Of a DNA stretch of 22,189 nucleotides, positions 8,025 through 17,489 are shown in pieces. This stretch comes from Lactifluus volemus (taxonomy: Eukaryota > Basidiomycota > Agaricomycetes > Russulales > Russulaceae), in NCBI GenBank assembly GCA_022376515.1, contig WTXI01000488.1, positions 1-22,189 of the forward strand. Reading direction: 5' to 3'. Position 1 is the stretch's first letter. Each line of letters starts with the position of its first letter. The translations under genes were made by a program, and so were the position numbers. A model generated the notes under the pieces. It saw only the letters and a list, made by a program, of their open reading frames with translations, searched no databases and was not told where the DNA came from.

Positions 8025-9520
8025 CCCTCGAACCCATCCATTGCCAAAGGATGCCGGTAGCCGCTTTCAACGCTACGAACGAACCGAATGGCAACAGATA
8101 TATCATGATGGCCTACCAGGCCGCGATCATTGGGGCTACCCGAGAGTTCCATAGACTCCCCACTCGGTCGGCGATGAGAATTACTGGTCACCTCCCCTAC
8201 CCATTACCCGACCATACAGTAGCTACCCACTTTCGATGGGCAGTAGAACACGCAATGTCCATCCTGCAGGGAGCGAACATGTGGAACCTCCCCCTTCAGG
8301 AAGCACTACAACGATTTGGCCATTCTGACCCACGATACAGTGTCGGGTCGACAAGAATCCCTTCACCTCCCCCACTCATGCTTCGCCCCCGCACAGAAAT
8401 CACCGAATTAGTACTACGACATCTAGGTAGAACCATCGCACCGACGCCAGCAAGTCCGGCACCGTCGTACCATTCAGACTTTCCACCACCCCCATCGACC
8501 CCGTCATACCACGTAACGACACCACCCGGGAACACCCCAAACCTCTCCCCCACGTCCCCGACGTCCGACGACCCCATCTCATCCTCAGATGAAGCGGTCG
8601 ACGCCCTCATTACCCATGACTTTGAAATGGCCCTCGAGGAAGCCGAAAGAGAGCAGCGCGAAATGTTACGAACCCCCACACCCGACGGGCCCCAGCCAGG
8701 TGTCAAGCCAGGAGTAGGATGGGTAGTCAACCAGATCCTCCCGGATTGGAAACTACCCAACGTCCCGGATGGCAATGGAACGTCCACCGCCGCCTTCGTC
8801 CTCATCGATATGACGGACGATGATGGACCATCAGTGCTGGGAACTCAGGGAAAGAACTGCCCTACGAGCTGTAGGCCACTCCGGGCCGCACGGGCACGAT
8901 TTCTCCAATGCCCCTACACCCGCAAACAACGGTTCCTATTCGCGGAAGACGAGAAACACTCCCCCCTAGTCGATGCAGCCTTGGAGGATCTCGAAGATCC
9001 TACTCTAAAAGCCGAGGTGATTCGTCACCGCCTATTCATCAGCAAGATGAGAAGGACAGCACGCCATATGTCTCATCTTCGTCGCAAGTTCCTAGCATAC
9101 CAGGAGGAAGCGTGGATCACCCACGAACTCCTAGCCAATGCAAACGCCGCCTTTCGTATTACCCACATGATCAACTCTGATATCGGCGGTGGGTTTGGAA
9201 GCGGCGCACACCTTTCCCACAGGGTTCGACTGAAAGGCATGGACGTCCTCGAAGACCCATGGAGGGAGGAACCCACACGACGCGAAGCATTCTGCGAGTG
9301 GTGTAGACGTGAGGATCATGATACGGGATTTTGTCACTTTTTGCGAAAGTGCCAATTCTGTGGCCAATGTGGACACGTCGAGGACAAATGCAATATCCCC
9401 CATCGCAACTGCCATCACGGTCTTACGTGCAAGGTTCCCGTCGACCACCTTAACCTTGAGAAGACTCGCTGCCCCACTAGGACTCGCCGTCCCGCCCGAC
9501 TTGGTGTCCGCTTCACTTAG
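8025..9520 (+). pseudogene. 3' part of element H accessory ORF: Pro/Ser-rich protein with three C-terminal Cys/His motifs
   Basis: The reading frame is open from 8025 to the TAG at 9518-9520; the first internal ATG is at 8051. It is the continuation of the ORF begun at 278. The N-terminal half is Pro/Ser/Thr-rich with an acidic Glu-rich stretch (ALEEAEREQREM, about 8629). The C-terminus carries CEWCRREDHDTGFC (9293-9334) and CQFCGQCGHVEDKC (9350-9391), both exact CX2CX4HX4C knuckles, then CX5CX5HX7C with a VP dipeptide (9410-9472). The same cluster, in the same order, ends pol of copies A and B. It lies directly before the PPT and LTR, so it belongs to the retrotransposon and not to the host. 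CCHC knuckles usually bind single-stranded nucleic acid (as in Gag), but the function here is not known. Despite the insertion, no stop or frameshift has accumulated. Confidence 0.8.
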
Positions 9521-9533
9521 AAGCTTCAGACGT

Positions 9534-9547
9534 TAATAAGGGGGTAA
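9534..9547 (+). promoter_or_regulatory. Polypurine tract of element H
   Basis: TAATAAGGGGGTAA lies directly before the TGTCAC start of the LTR, 14 nt after the accessory ORF stop. Confidence 0.7.
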
Positions 9548-10029
9548 TGTCACAGTAACGTGACGTGACGGTCACAGGTGACCCTGACTCATCGTTTTCC
9601 TTTTTCTTACTCATCGATACGTTGGACGATTCTCCTACCTTCTGTCAGCTTCTGTAGCATTCCAGTCCATTCCATACGCTTCTATACATGTACAGGTACA
9701 GCCCTGAACATTCCAGTACGATCCACTGCCCCAGTATATATATCCCTTGTACCTCTGAAGACGAGCCTTAAGCTCGTTCTCCTGTAGAACTCAGGTAGTC
9801 GATACAGCGAGCAATACAAGTGGCTGTTCAGCCTTCCCTTCCCCTTCCTCTCTGAAAGACTACTTCCTCTTTGAGTGAAGCCTTTGAAGACTTGTGTGGA
9901 CCACGCCACAGCCAAGTCTTCTACTCTTTGACTAGACCTTCGCGCCTTAGTCCCTGCAGCCGCTCCGTCGTTCCGCTTAGTCAGCACGACTTCAACTCGA
10001 AACCACGCCACGGTGACCTGACCGTGACA
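9548..10029 (+). repeat. 3' LTR of element H
   Basis: 482 bp bounded by TGTCAC...GTGACA, a 6-bp inverted repeat, directly after a polypurine tract. It has GTGAC/GTCAC repeats and a CRE-like TGACGTGA near the left end, TGACTCA at about 9586, a TATA box TATATATAT at 9735-9743, and a palindrome ACGAGC-CTTAA-GCTCGT at 9761-9777. No second copy of this LTR is in the window, so the right boundary rests on the inverted repeat alone. Confidence 0.75.
9735..9777 (+). promoter_or_regulatory. Core promoter of the element H LTR: TATA box and start-site palindrome
   Basis: A TATA box (9735-9743) is followed 17 nt later by a 6-bp inverted repeat around CTTAA (9761-9777). Spacing and loop are the same as in family A (TATA, about 20 nt, inverted repeat around CTTAA), although the stems differ. 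Confidence 0.55.
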
Positions 10030-10200
10030 CTTGTCGTTGTTTCTGTTCTTCACTGGACTGGCTATTTATCTGTTCAACATCAACCATACTGTGTTCAGTG
10101 TGGTCATTTGGTGGGTCGGGCTTGCTGGAGGTGTATATGGATGCGTCATGTTGATGCCAATTTTCTGGCACGATAGCCCATACATCAGCAAAATGTAAAA
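10030..10200. other. Unassigned stretch between the element H LTR and the Plavaka end region
   Basis: About 170 bp with no convincing ORF, promoter or repeat. It could be old host DNA or the outermost end of the Plavaka transposon. I could not define a terminal inverted repeat because the other end of the transposon is cut off by copy B. Confidence 0.5.
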
Positions 10201-10202
10201 TT

Positions 10203-10465
10203 ACTAGAGCAACTAGAAGTGACTAGAGCTACTAGAGCGACCTAGGGCGCCAGCGCTAATAATGCCTAGTCACGGCCAGCCACTCCCAGGTCATCCTAGA
10301 ACTCAATCGAGTTTCTAGGCACGACTACTGGATCTAGTTTGGTATGTGCTCGCTCTAGTAACGTCTAGTCACTGCCAGCAACTCTCCAGTCATCCTACAA
10401 TTTTATCATGTTTCTAGACACAACCAGTATTTAAATTAGATCTAGTATTTGTATGTAATTCTAGT
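10203..10465. repeat. CTAG-rich subterminal repeat region next to the Plavaka gene
   Basis: CTAG occurs about 13 times in roughly 260 bp, often as ACTAGAG or TCTAGTCAC; about one is expected by chance. A longer unit is repeated at 99-bp spacing: CCTAGTCACGGCCAGC (about 10265) and TCTAGTCACTGCCAGC (about 10364), each followed by TCATCCTA and then GTTTCTAG. Such arrays are typical of transposase-binding subterminal regions in CACTA-like DNA transposons. It lies immediately beyond the stop codon of the transposase gene. Confidence 0.6.
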
Positions 10466-10478
10466 TCATAAAGTAAAA

Positions 10479-13400
10479 TTAGAAAGCGATTTCGTGTGCA
10501 TGATGATCTATATATTTGTTCACATAATATGCCATAAACGTGTCAAGCGAGACTATGGCGTCTATTTCTAATGGTAAACGTTCACTACCGTAAACGGGAA
10601 TAAGATGAGCTGCGCGCAACAACGCATCGAGATGAACAACTGATTTATTGCGTCTGTTGCCAGCATGGATGAAGTCGGGACGCACTATCCACATCCCAGT
10701 CACTTGGTCAAGTCGTACTCTTGTGAACCACTCAAGTAATGCACACGGATACTCTGTACCATCATATAGGAATGAAAAAAAGAGTGTAATGCGTCCAATG
10801 TTAAGTCCTCGTACACCTGGCTTCTCATCGTCCTCAGTCACAAAGACGCAGTCATGCCTTGGCCCCTGTCCTCGCCATGATGGTGTCGATCGTATGCGCT
10901 CGCATCGCATGCCGCGGATGCCACTGGGATCGCTCGGAGCAAAGAATGTTGCGGTAGCGGAGTGAAACACACTCACTTTAGATGTGATTAACGGCATAAT
11001 CTCACCACTCAGGTGGAGCTGGTCAGCGAGGAATCCTTGTGTCAGGATAGGGAGGTCAGGTTCATTTATCTGGGCCGCAAGCCCTGGAAATCCCGCAGAT
11101 AGTCAATCACTAGAATGAGCAAAAGGTTAGTTCCCAAGACACAAGACGCAGTGATATAGATAACAAGGAGTAATACTTACTACACGAGCGTGCAAGGACA
11201 ACATGGCCAAGCACGCTGTCATCTACAGGTCCCTCATCCTCGTCATCGCTTTCATCCTGATTGCTGTTCATAGGTTGGCGTTCATCAAGATTACCGTGAA
11301 AGAATGAAGTGCCTGCAGGAGGGCGATGACCAGCTGGCATCATCCCACGAGCAACAAAGTCAGAACGTAATGCTGAGAGCTTGTCGAGGCATTCGTTTAC
11401 TCTGAGCATTTGTCCGAGTGCTTTGTAATGGTTGGAACGCCGCCATGGTTTCTTGACAGCAGTGATGTGTCGAGACTCAGTGATAGACGAACAGAGGCCA
11501 GCCGGTGCACCCAAAATCTTGAATGAGGGAGTGATAGTGAGTTAACACATGCTGATGCGGAAGGGAGAAGCCAGTTGGTCGGACACCGGTAGTGTGAAAG
11601 ATATCGCGCAATTGAAGGTACTTCGAAAACGACGTGTCGAATTTCTTCAAGGAGTCCTCGTCTAAATCTTGGCGGCGGGCGATGTAGCATGTGTCGAGGA
11701 AAGCTGAAATACACATTACCATGTCATCCGGCACATATCCAACGATCGCGGGCAGATAAACCTGTCTCAATGGTAAGTCACAGGAATTGCATTATCACCA
11801 ATGAATACGTACCTTCATCAATGCCTTCGAGTCATCCCCCGTCCATTGTTTGAAGCGGCGACCATGGGGGAAGCGGCGGAGGCCTGGGAATGGTGGCACA
11901 GCAGCAATTCTGCCTTAGAATGTGAGCTTGATACTAAAGCAAGAATTCGAGACGCACCGGCGATCGATATCATCAAGAATCGCGTTTCCCTGACTCTCAG
12001 TATTCGCGAGTGTCAGGTAGCTACATACCCATGTCACAAGGTGGTCCTTGAAGGCCCCTTTAATGATTTGATGTAATAAATCAGGCGAGATCATTTCGTG
12101 AATATCAGCACGCGGAAAGTCTGCGGTGAAAGGCTATAATATCTGTTAGTAACAAATAGATGGTGGGACTCTTGGACTTACAATGACATCGTCATCGATT
12201 CCATACCGGTCCCAAAGCGTCTTCAAATCCAGAACCTGAACAAGTTGATCTGTGAGTGCCGTCGTTCGTGGTCTTGAAGCTGTGTTCAAGTCCTTTGGTG
12301 ATGCAGCACACCTGACATACGATCAGTGTTAATCTGCCAAGCCAAACTAAGTTACTTACTTGGGGCACCAACCCTGTACAATTCCTGTTAACATAACTTG
12401 CTCTGGGTAGTCGGCGATGAAGGCCACGAGGTCATAGATGACCCGCCGGTAATGGCCATCTGGGCATCGCCGGATGACCGGACTTGTCATCCCAAGTCGA
12501 AGTGTCTGGAGGATTGCTGATATTGATGCGTGGAACAACTGCCGTTTGAACTTGCGAAACTCGGGGTCATCATCGTATCTACGGTCACCTGGATCATATT
12601 GGTCACATATTAATCATTGCCCGATTACCATGACGATGACTCACCCTTTGGGATAGCTAGGAACGCTATTGGTATTACAGCATTGCGGTGAGCACTTCTC
12701 ACGCTATTGTGTAAGTTCCCAATGGACAGGTACATTGGGTGATACTCCACGTGCCCTGTGGCGACTGAGACGGTAGTCTTGTCACTGCCCAAAATGATGG
12801 GACAGTACATCGCCCCATGTGTATCTGTGTGGGAAACAGCAATGGCATCCTTTATGAAGCAAAGATAATTAGTATATTGTACATGCAACGAATGAATGCA
12901 GAAACGAGTACTTACACAATGATTCCAAGCAATGTTTGCCGACATGACATTGGCCCAACGACGCTTGTCATTCACGTCTAGCTCAATGTATGGGCATACA
13001 TCGAATTGTCCACTGAAGTCGGGGTTGTCTAGCGTAAGGCGTACAACTTCGTCGGGATTGCGATACCAAACTTCGTAGGCCGTCTGTTTCCAGGTAGGAG
13101 CATTCCTAGAGACATCCTCCGAGAATCCAGTCACGAGGCACTGCCATGGGGCATCACCAAGAGATGCTGAATCGATAACCGTATGCATATGCCGGTGGGT
13201 CCGAAATGGCCCAGACGCCCCGAAAACGCCCATAGATGTCTCCCACAACTCCATTAACGTGTCGATATTGGAAGCGGACATCTCAACGCGGCGGTACAAG
13301 AGATCTGCTACGAGGAACTGGACCTCACTCTCAAAGGGGCTCCAGTCGTCCGGTGTCGCGTTCGCTCGTGGTGTTGGCTGAGTGCCAGGTGGAAGGAAAT

Positions 13401-13704
13401 TCCCATTGGCATCACAGGGAAGGCCTTGTTGAGGGAACGTCAGTATGTACATATAGACTTAGATATGCAGCAAAGACTTACCAGTTAGATAGGGATGTTC
13501 AATCCGTCGGCCATGACGTTGTTTTGGCCGTTGTGTGAGGTTGCCAGTGGGGGGGGACTCAGATAAATCTGGTCCTAGATTCAACTCGGATTGGGCATTG
13601 GAGTTTACATGGGCGTTGCGGATGTGATACGTACGACCATGTTGACTCTTGAAGGTGAGGGGACACCCGGGATACAAACAAGGGAGCCTGTGTGACAACA
13701 ACAT
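10479..13704 (-). pseudogene. Plavaka transposase with N-terminal C2H2 finger; nine exons, one frameshift
   Basis: Minus-strand exons, inferred from splice sites and family conservation: 13704-13482, 13424-12916, 12849-12645, 12588-12360, 12311-12182, 12133-11958, 11909-11813, 11761-11181, 11083-10479. Introns are 48-97 nt, GT-AG, and all phases agree. The first exon encodes a C2H2 finger, CLYPGC...H...H. Family hallmarks follow: ILGSDKTTVSVATG, YLSIGNLHNSVRSAHRNAV, FLAIPKG, YPEQVMLTGIVQGWCPKC, ISPDLLHQIIKG, FKQWTGDDSKALMK, GLCSSITESRHITAVKKPWR, and the C-terminus YIDHHAHEIAF. Spliced length is 2755 nt, that is 918 codons plus one extra base. The extra base lies in TTTTGGG (plus-strand CCCAAAA, about 11511-11517) in exon 8 and shifts the frame. 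So the gene is dead as read, or that run carries a sequence error. The ATG at 13704 is the first after the LTR; the true start could have been further upstream. Confidence 0.85.
11084..11180 (-). other. Last intron of the Plavaka transposase gene (boundaries least certain)
   Basis: The donor GTAAGT at 11180-11175 is strong. An AG at the CTAG near 11111 would leave an in-frame stop, so I placed the acceptor at TTTCCAG (11084-11090), which joins exon 8 to LAAQINEPDLP in frame. The other introns are 48-66 nt and easier to define. Confidence 0.6.
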
Positions 13705-13737
13705 AGTGAGTTTGAAGGATGATGCGAGGGACACCTG

Positions 13738-14343
13738 TGTTAAGGTTCCAAGTGGGACCTTTGTACGAAGTGTACGTTCGTTCGTGAAGTCAAGAACTAG
13801 ACTTGCAAGACGTGCAAGTCAAGATCAAAGGTTCGATAAAGACGAGACTTAGTAAACGACTAAGTCAAGAGCGTTTCAGAGGTCAAGGGCTTTGGGCTCA
13901 GGGTGAGACCAAAGTGTCAAGAAGTCGTGAAGAGTGATGTCAAGAGGTTTCTCTCAGGTCGGATGCTTCTAGGCAAGACAAGGTTCTAATAGATAGAAGG
14001 ACTTGGATTGTGAAACAAAACTGAGACTTAAGGTCTCTAGGGCAGAAGGTACAGGGTTTATATAGAGAAGAACGAGGCTATGTACACAGCCATAGGGGCT
14101 GTGACCTTCGTACAGCTTTCAGGGTTTGAAACATGTTTCAGGAATCAGCAAGTCATCCTGTGCATGTGGCTGTTGCTTGAGGCTGTACGGTGCTGTGTAA
14201 GGCTGTATCGTGAGAGAAAATAAGTAAGCGATCTGAAACAAAGCGATCGGCAGTCCATTCGCATATGCAAGTAGTCAGCAGAAATGAGTCAGTAGTCCGA
14301 AAATGTATAGTATGACTCAGCAAACACGTGTCAGTCCGTAACA
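13738..14343 (-). repeat. 3' LTR of copy B
   Basis: 606 bp, the reverse complement of a family-A LTR: starts TGTTAAGG and ends CCGTAACA on the plus strand. It shares with copy C's LTR several small indels that copy A lacks, so B and C form one subfamily. The base pairs to its left (ACCTG, 13733-13737) would be the target duplication, but the other end of B is lost. Both leader hairpins, the TATA box and the self-primer sequence are present in reverse. Confidence 0.95.
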
Positions 14344-14360
14344 CCATCCCCCGTCTAAGG
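14344..14360 (-). promoter_or_regulatory. Polypurine tract of copy B
   Basis: CCATCCCCCGTCT on the plus strand, adjacent to the LTR; read on the minus strand it is identical to the tract of copy A. Confidence 0.8.
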
Positions 14361-14377
14361 CGCAGTTCCACCTGCGT

Positions 14378-17300
14378 TTACTCACGGTCAGCAGCATAGT
14401 CCCAGTCACTCATCTCCGCGTTGATCCAGCCAGACGTGGAGCGATCGATACCGTGGCCGTACCAAAGGTAAGCCTTCTTGTCGTCAGTGTAAGGGCACGA
14501 CCAATGCCAGTGAGGGTGTTCTAAGGGGACTCCACAAGAGTCTCTGAACTTGCATTGCTGGTGGGGTTCGTGACACGAAGGGCCCGAATGGCCGTAGTCG
14601 GCGCACCACTCGCACCATTGATGGAGGGGCAGTCGACGTAGACGTGTCCGGGGTTTCGTCGCTTGCATCTACCACAATAGGGCGTGTGCGTGATCCGGGC
14701 TGCGGCGGAATCAGCGGCGGTTCCACTGCTACTATTGACGACCCGTTCCATGCAAGTCTTGCAGTGAAGGGCACCCTCGCCGTCATGAACTGTACTCCCT
14801 GGCCACTGGTCGTTGTCAACGTTACCGTCATTATCAAATGCCCATCCGAGTTCGTCGTCCTGGATAGGGGAGACAGATGAGGCGGGCGAGTTGCAGACGT
14901 TAGAGGCCGGTGAGTTTGATAAGGATGGTAATTGGTTGTTTGGCGGGGAGGGGGCGGCGTCGCTCCTCGTGAGTCTATCAAAATCGGGGAGGTCCTCGTT
15001 CCACGTTGGTGGTGGGAGGACGGGGAGTGGGGTCCATGGACGCTCGGAGGGAGGTGTGAGATAGTCCCAAATCGAACTTGTCGGTTTGGGTTGCTGTATG
15101 GCCCACGCTGCGAATTCGCAGGCCTGGAAAAGTGACTCCCTGAGGGTGTCATCGAGCGGCGTGATTCGCGGGTATAAGGCGGGAGATCGGGGGTCGGGGA
15201 TCGGTTTCTGGGACGCCGTGTATAGCTCACTGGGATAAACGGTGGAGAGGCCGAACGTTGATTGATAGAGGAGCGATGACGGGTGGACTGGGCGGATGGG
15301 ACGTGGTGCGGGTAGGTCATATTGGGCTGGGACATGTTGCATACGACGAATTGTGAGAAAGGTAGGTAGTGGTGGTGTGGTGGTGGTAGCGATAGTAGTG
15401 GGGATGAAAGTTGGTGATGTTGTTTCTTGCTGAAGCAAGAGGGTTCTTATAGCTTTTGGCTGAGCTTTGTAAAAGGCTGTGAGTAGTTCTGGGGCATCAA
15501 CATTCTCGGCTGGTTCCCATGTGTTGTGTGCGGCGGAATAGCCTTTCCACTTCAGGAGGTATTGGAGTCTGGTCTTGTTCTTTGGTCCAATACGTCTAGA
15601 TCCTAGAACAGCTTCTACTTCGTACTCCTCTTCTCCGTCTATAAGTTCCGGTGGAGGCTGTTCAAAGTTCGGACCATGTTCGGGTGTTTCCGTATAGGGA
15701 GCGATCAGTGATGTGTGAAACACATCATGGATCTGCCATCGATCTGGGAGTTTGAGGCGTACAACTACCGGTGATATAACTTTGGTGATTGTAAAAGGTC
15801 CGTAGCGTTTTGGGGCTAGTTTGCTGCTAAGGTGTGTCATTTTGAGATTGGTACCTTCCAGCCAGACTTTTTCTCCTATGGCATATTTTCGGTAGTGGCG
15901 TTGACCCTTCTTGTGTTCTGTGCGTTTGTGAAGGAGGGTTTGTGCGTGTTTCATTGCTGATCGGGCTTTTTCTCGGATGTTTTTGAGTTCTTCGGATCTT
16001 TTGTTGACATAGGGTAGATGGGTTGTGATCCGAGAAGTTGCGATAAGAGGGGTATATCCGATAAGAAGTTCGTACGGAGTAAATCCGGTTGTGGCGTTTG
16101 GCCATGAGTTGTGGACGAACTGGGCCATGGGTAAAAGTGTGGACCAGTCATTCATGTAATCATTGCCATAGATGCGGAGATATTGTTCTACTCGTTGGTT
16201 GCTTCTTTCAGATTGACCGTCCGTTTGAGGGTGATAGGCAGTACTGATATTTTGCGATATCTTGAGTTTCTGGCAGAGCCCCGTGGCTAGGTGTGATGTG
16301 AAGCGGGGATCTCTATCAGAGATGATTCTTCGGGGGATGCCGTAGTTCGGAAAAACATTGGAGATGTATAGGTCGATAACTTCTTCCGTGGTGATCTTTT
16401 TTGTACATGGTAAGAAGACGGCAGCTTTGGTGCAATCGTGATCGACAATCGTGAGGATGGAATCATATCCATGTGACTCGGGAAGATCCGTGATAAGGTC
16501 CATCGCCACGACTTGGAAAGGAACATTGGAGGCTTCTTGTTCTCGTGGTTCGATGGGAGCGATAGGGGGTTTTGGGCGATGGGTGAGGGGTTTCGTTGAC
16601 TGGCATGTGGCGCATCCCTTGACGTATTGTGTGACATACTGTTTGAGTCCAGGCCACCAGAAGTTATGGAAGACTTCTATCATGGTGTTGGCGATGCCTG
16701 GATGGCCAGCGAGCTGATGGTCATGATAACGCCAGAGTATATCTTTCTTCAGTTGGTCGTTCTCAGGGACTACTGGAGCGTCTGCTTTCCACCACTGTCC
16801 CTTGTGATCTTGCTCTAGCTGATGTTCCTCAGCCCATTGTTTCATAAGGTCATCATTTTCTTTTTGTGCTAACCAAACACGCTCTTCAATGGAGTGAAGT
16901 TCCATTGCTTGGACAAAGAGCTTGTCAGGTAACACCACGACGTCTTCGTTGTCATCATCGCCTTTGGGAATGGCGGGGTGTCGTGACAGGGCGTCGGCTC
17001 GGTTTGTAGCGCCAGGTTTGTGGATGAGTTCAAAGTTAAACTCTGCTAACTTACTCAGGTAGCGCGCCACTCTTCGTGCAATGTTTCGTGGTGATCGATA
17101 AAATCGGAGGTTGTTGTGGTCAGTGTATACTTTGATTGGGAATGGTGAAGATAACAACACGTGTTCCCATCGAAGGAGTCCTCTGACGACTGCTAAAAGT
17201 TCGCGGTCGTAGACCGGGTAATTTCTCTCCGCAGCGTTAAAGGTGTGCGAGTCATAACCGACTGCTCTTGGTTTGTTATCTTTGTCTCTTTGAAGTAGGA

Positions 17301-17489
17301 CTGCCCCAGTGGCGTATTGGGAGGCATCTACTTCGAGTTCAAAGGGTTTCGAGTAGTCAGGTCGGTATAGGACTGGGTCTTCTTGTACGCGTTGGAGTAA
17401 AATTTTTAAGGCATTACTGCACTCATCGGTCCAGTCAAACTTCACCCCCTTCTTTAGAAGTGCAGTAATGGGTCGTGCGATGTCGGCAA
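14378..17489 (-). pseudogene. pol of copy B: RNase H-integrase-chromodomain-zinc module, N-terminally truncated
   Basis: One frame is open from the junction at 17489 to 14521. Counting from the Val at 17445 as residue 1: RNase H Asp40, Glu82, Asp109, Asp151; integrase finger H241/H248 and C278/C281; catalytic Asp316, Asp377, Glu413 (the last two 35 apart, DD35E); GPY/F at 548-551; chromodomain about 605-660 with Tyr608, Trp633, Trp643. A Pro-rich linker and an acidic stretch follow, then CKTC (895-898) and a CX2CX6HX4C knuckle (924-939). One base is then missing from a C-run (about 14620-14628). In the -1 frame the chain continues with CEWCADYGHSGPSC (CX2CX4HX4C) and CX5CX5HX6C (14554-14495) to a TAA at 14378-14380, the same end as in copy A. 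The catalytic residues are all intact, but protease and most of RT are missing. This is the best view of the fused C-terminal module. Confidence 0.9.

Larger units (their letters stand above)
33..10029 (+). mobile_element. Element H: chromodomain-bearing Ty3/gypsy retrotransposon, 3' part, split by copy A
   Basis: Parts in order: chromodomain end of pol (33-203), accessory ORF with zinc knuckles (278-386, interrupted, then 8025-9520), polypurine tract (9534-9547) and 3' LTR (9548-10029). Everything between 387 and 8024 is copy A plus one copy of the 5-bp target duplication. H therefore predates both family-A insertions. Its 5' LTR, gag and most of pol lie outside the window. Confidence 0.8.
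10203..13737 (-). mobile_element. Plavaka-type DNA transposon, 5' side cut by copy B
   Basis: It comprises the transposase gene (10479-13704, minus) and the CTAG-rich end region beyond its stop. The transposon's upstream end is missing from its expected place because copy B's LTR starts at 13738, 33 bp before the ATG. If copy B inserted into this transposon, the missing end may lie to the right of the B/unknown/C block, outside the window. Confidence 0.65.
13738..17489 (-). mobile_element. Copy B: 5'-truncated family-A retrotransposon, minus strand
   Basis: It contains the 3' LTR, polypurine tract and the last two thirds of pol. Homology to copy C stops abruptly at 17489, inside the region that links RT and RNase H; beyond it lies the AT-rich segment 17490-17820. 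The 5' LTR, gag, protease and most of RT are absent. The missing part may lie beyond copy C if the breakpoint is an insertion and not a deletion. Confidence 0.9.

Noticed and set aside
8025..9520. Accessory ORF of H considered as a captured host gene
   Set aside because: Its position between chromodomain and PPT/LTR and its homology to the pol end of family A argue for a resident retroelement module.
10030..10200. Search for tRNA genes or a terminal inverted repeat
   Set aside because: No cloverleaf with matching boxes and no inverted partner found by eye.
11801..12076. Plus-strand ORF of 91 codons in the Plavaka region
   Set aside because: It overlaps exons and introns of the minus-strand transposase, whose conserved motifs explain the sequence.
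14484..15335. Possible separate 283-codon minus-strand gene in copy B
   Set aside because: It overlaps the pol frame, is Arg/Ser/Pro-rich low complexity, and misreads the Cys/His motifs as Ser/Thr.
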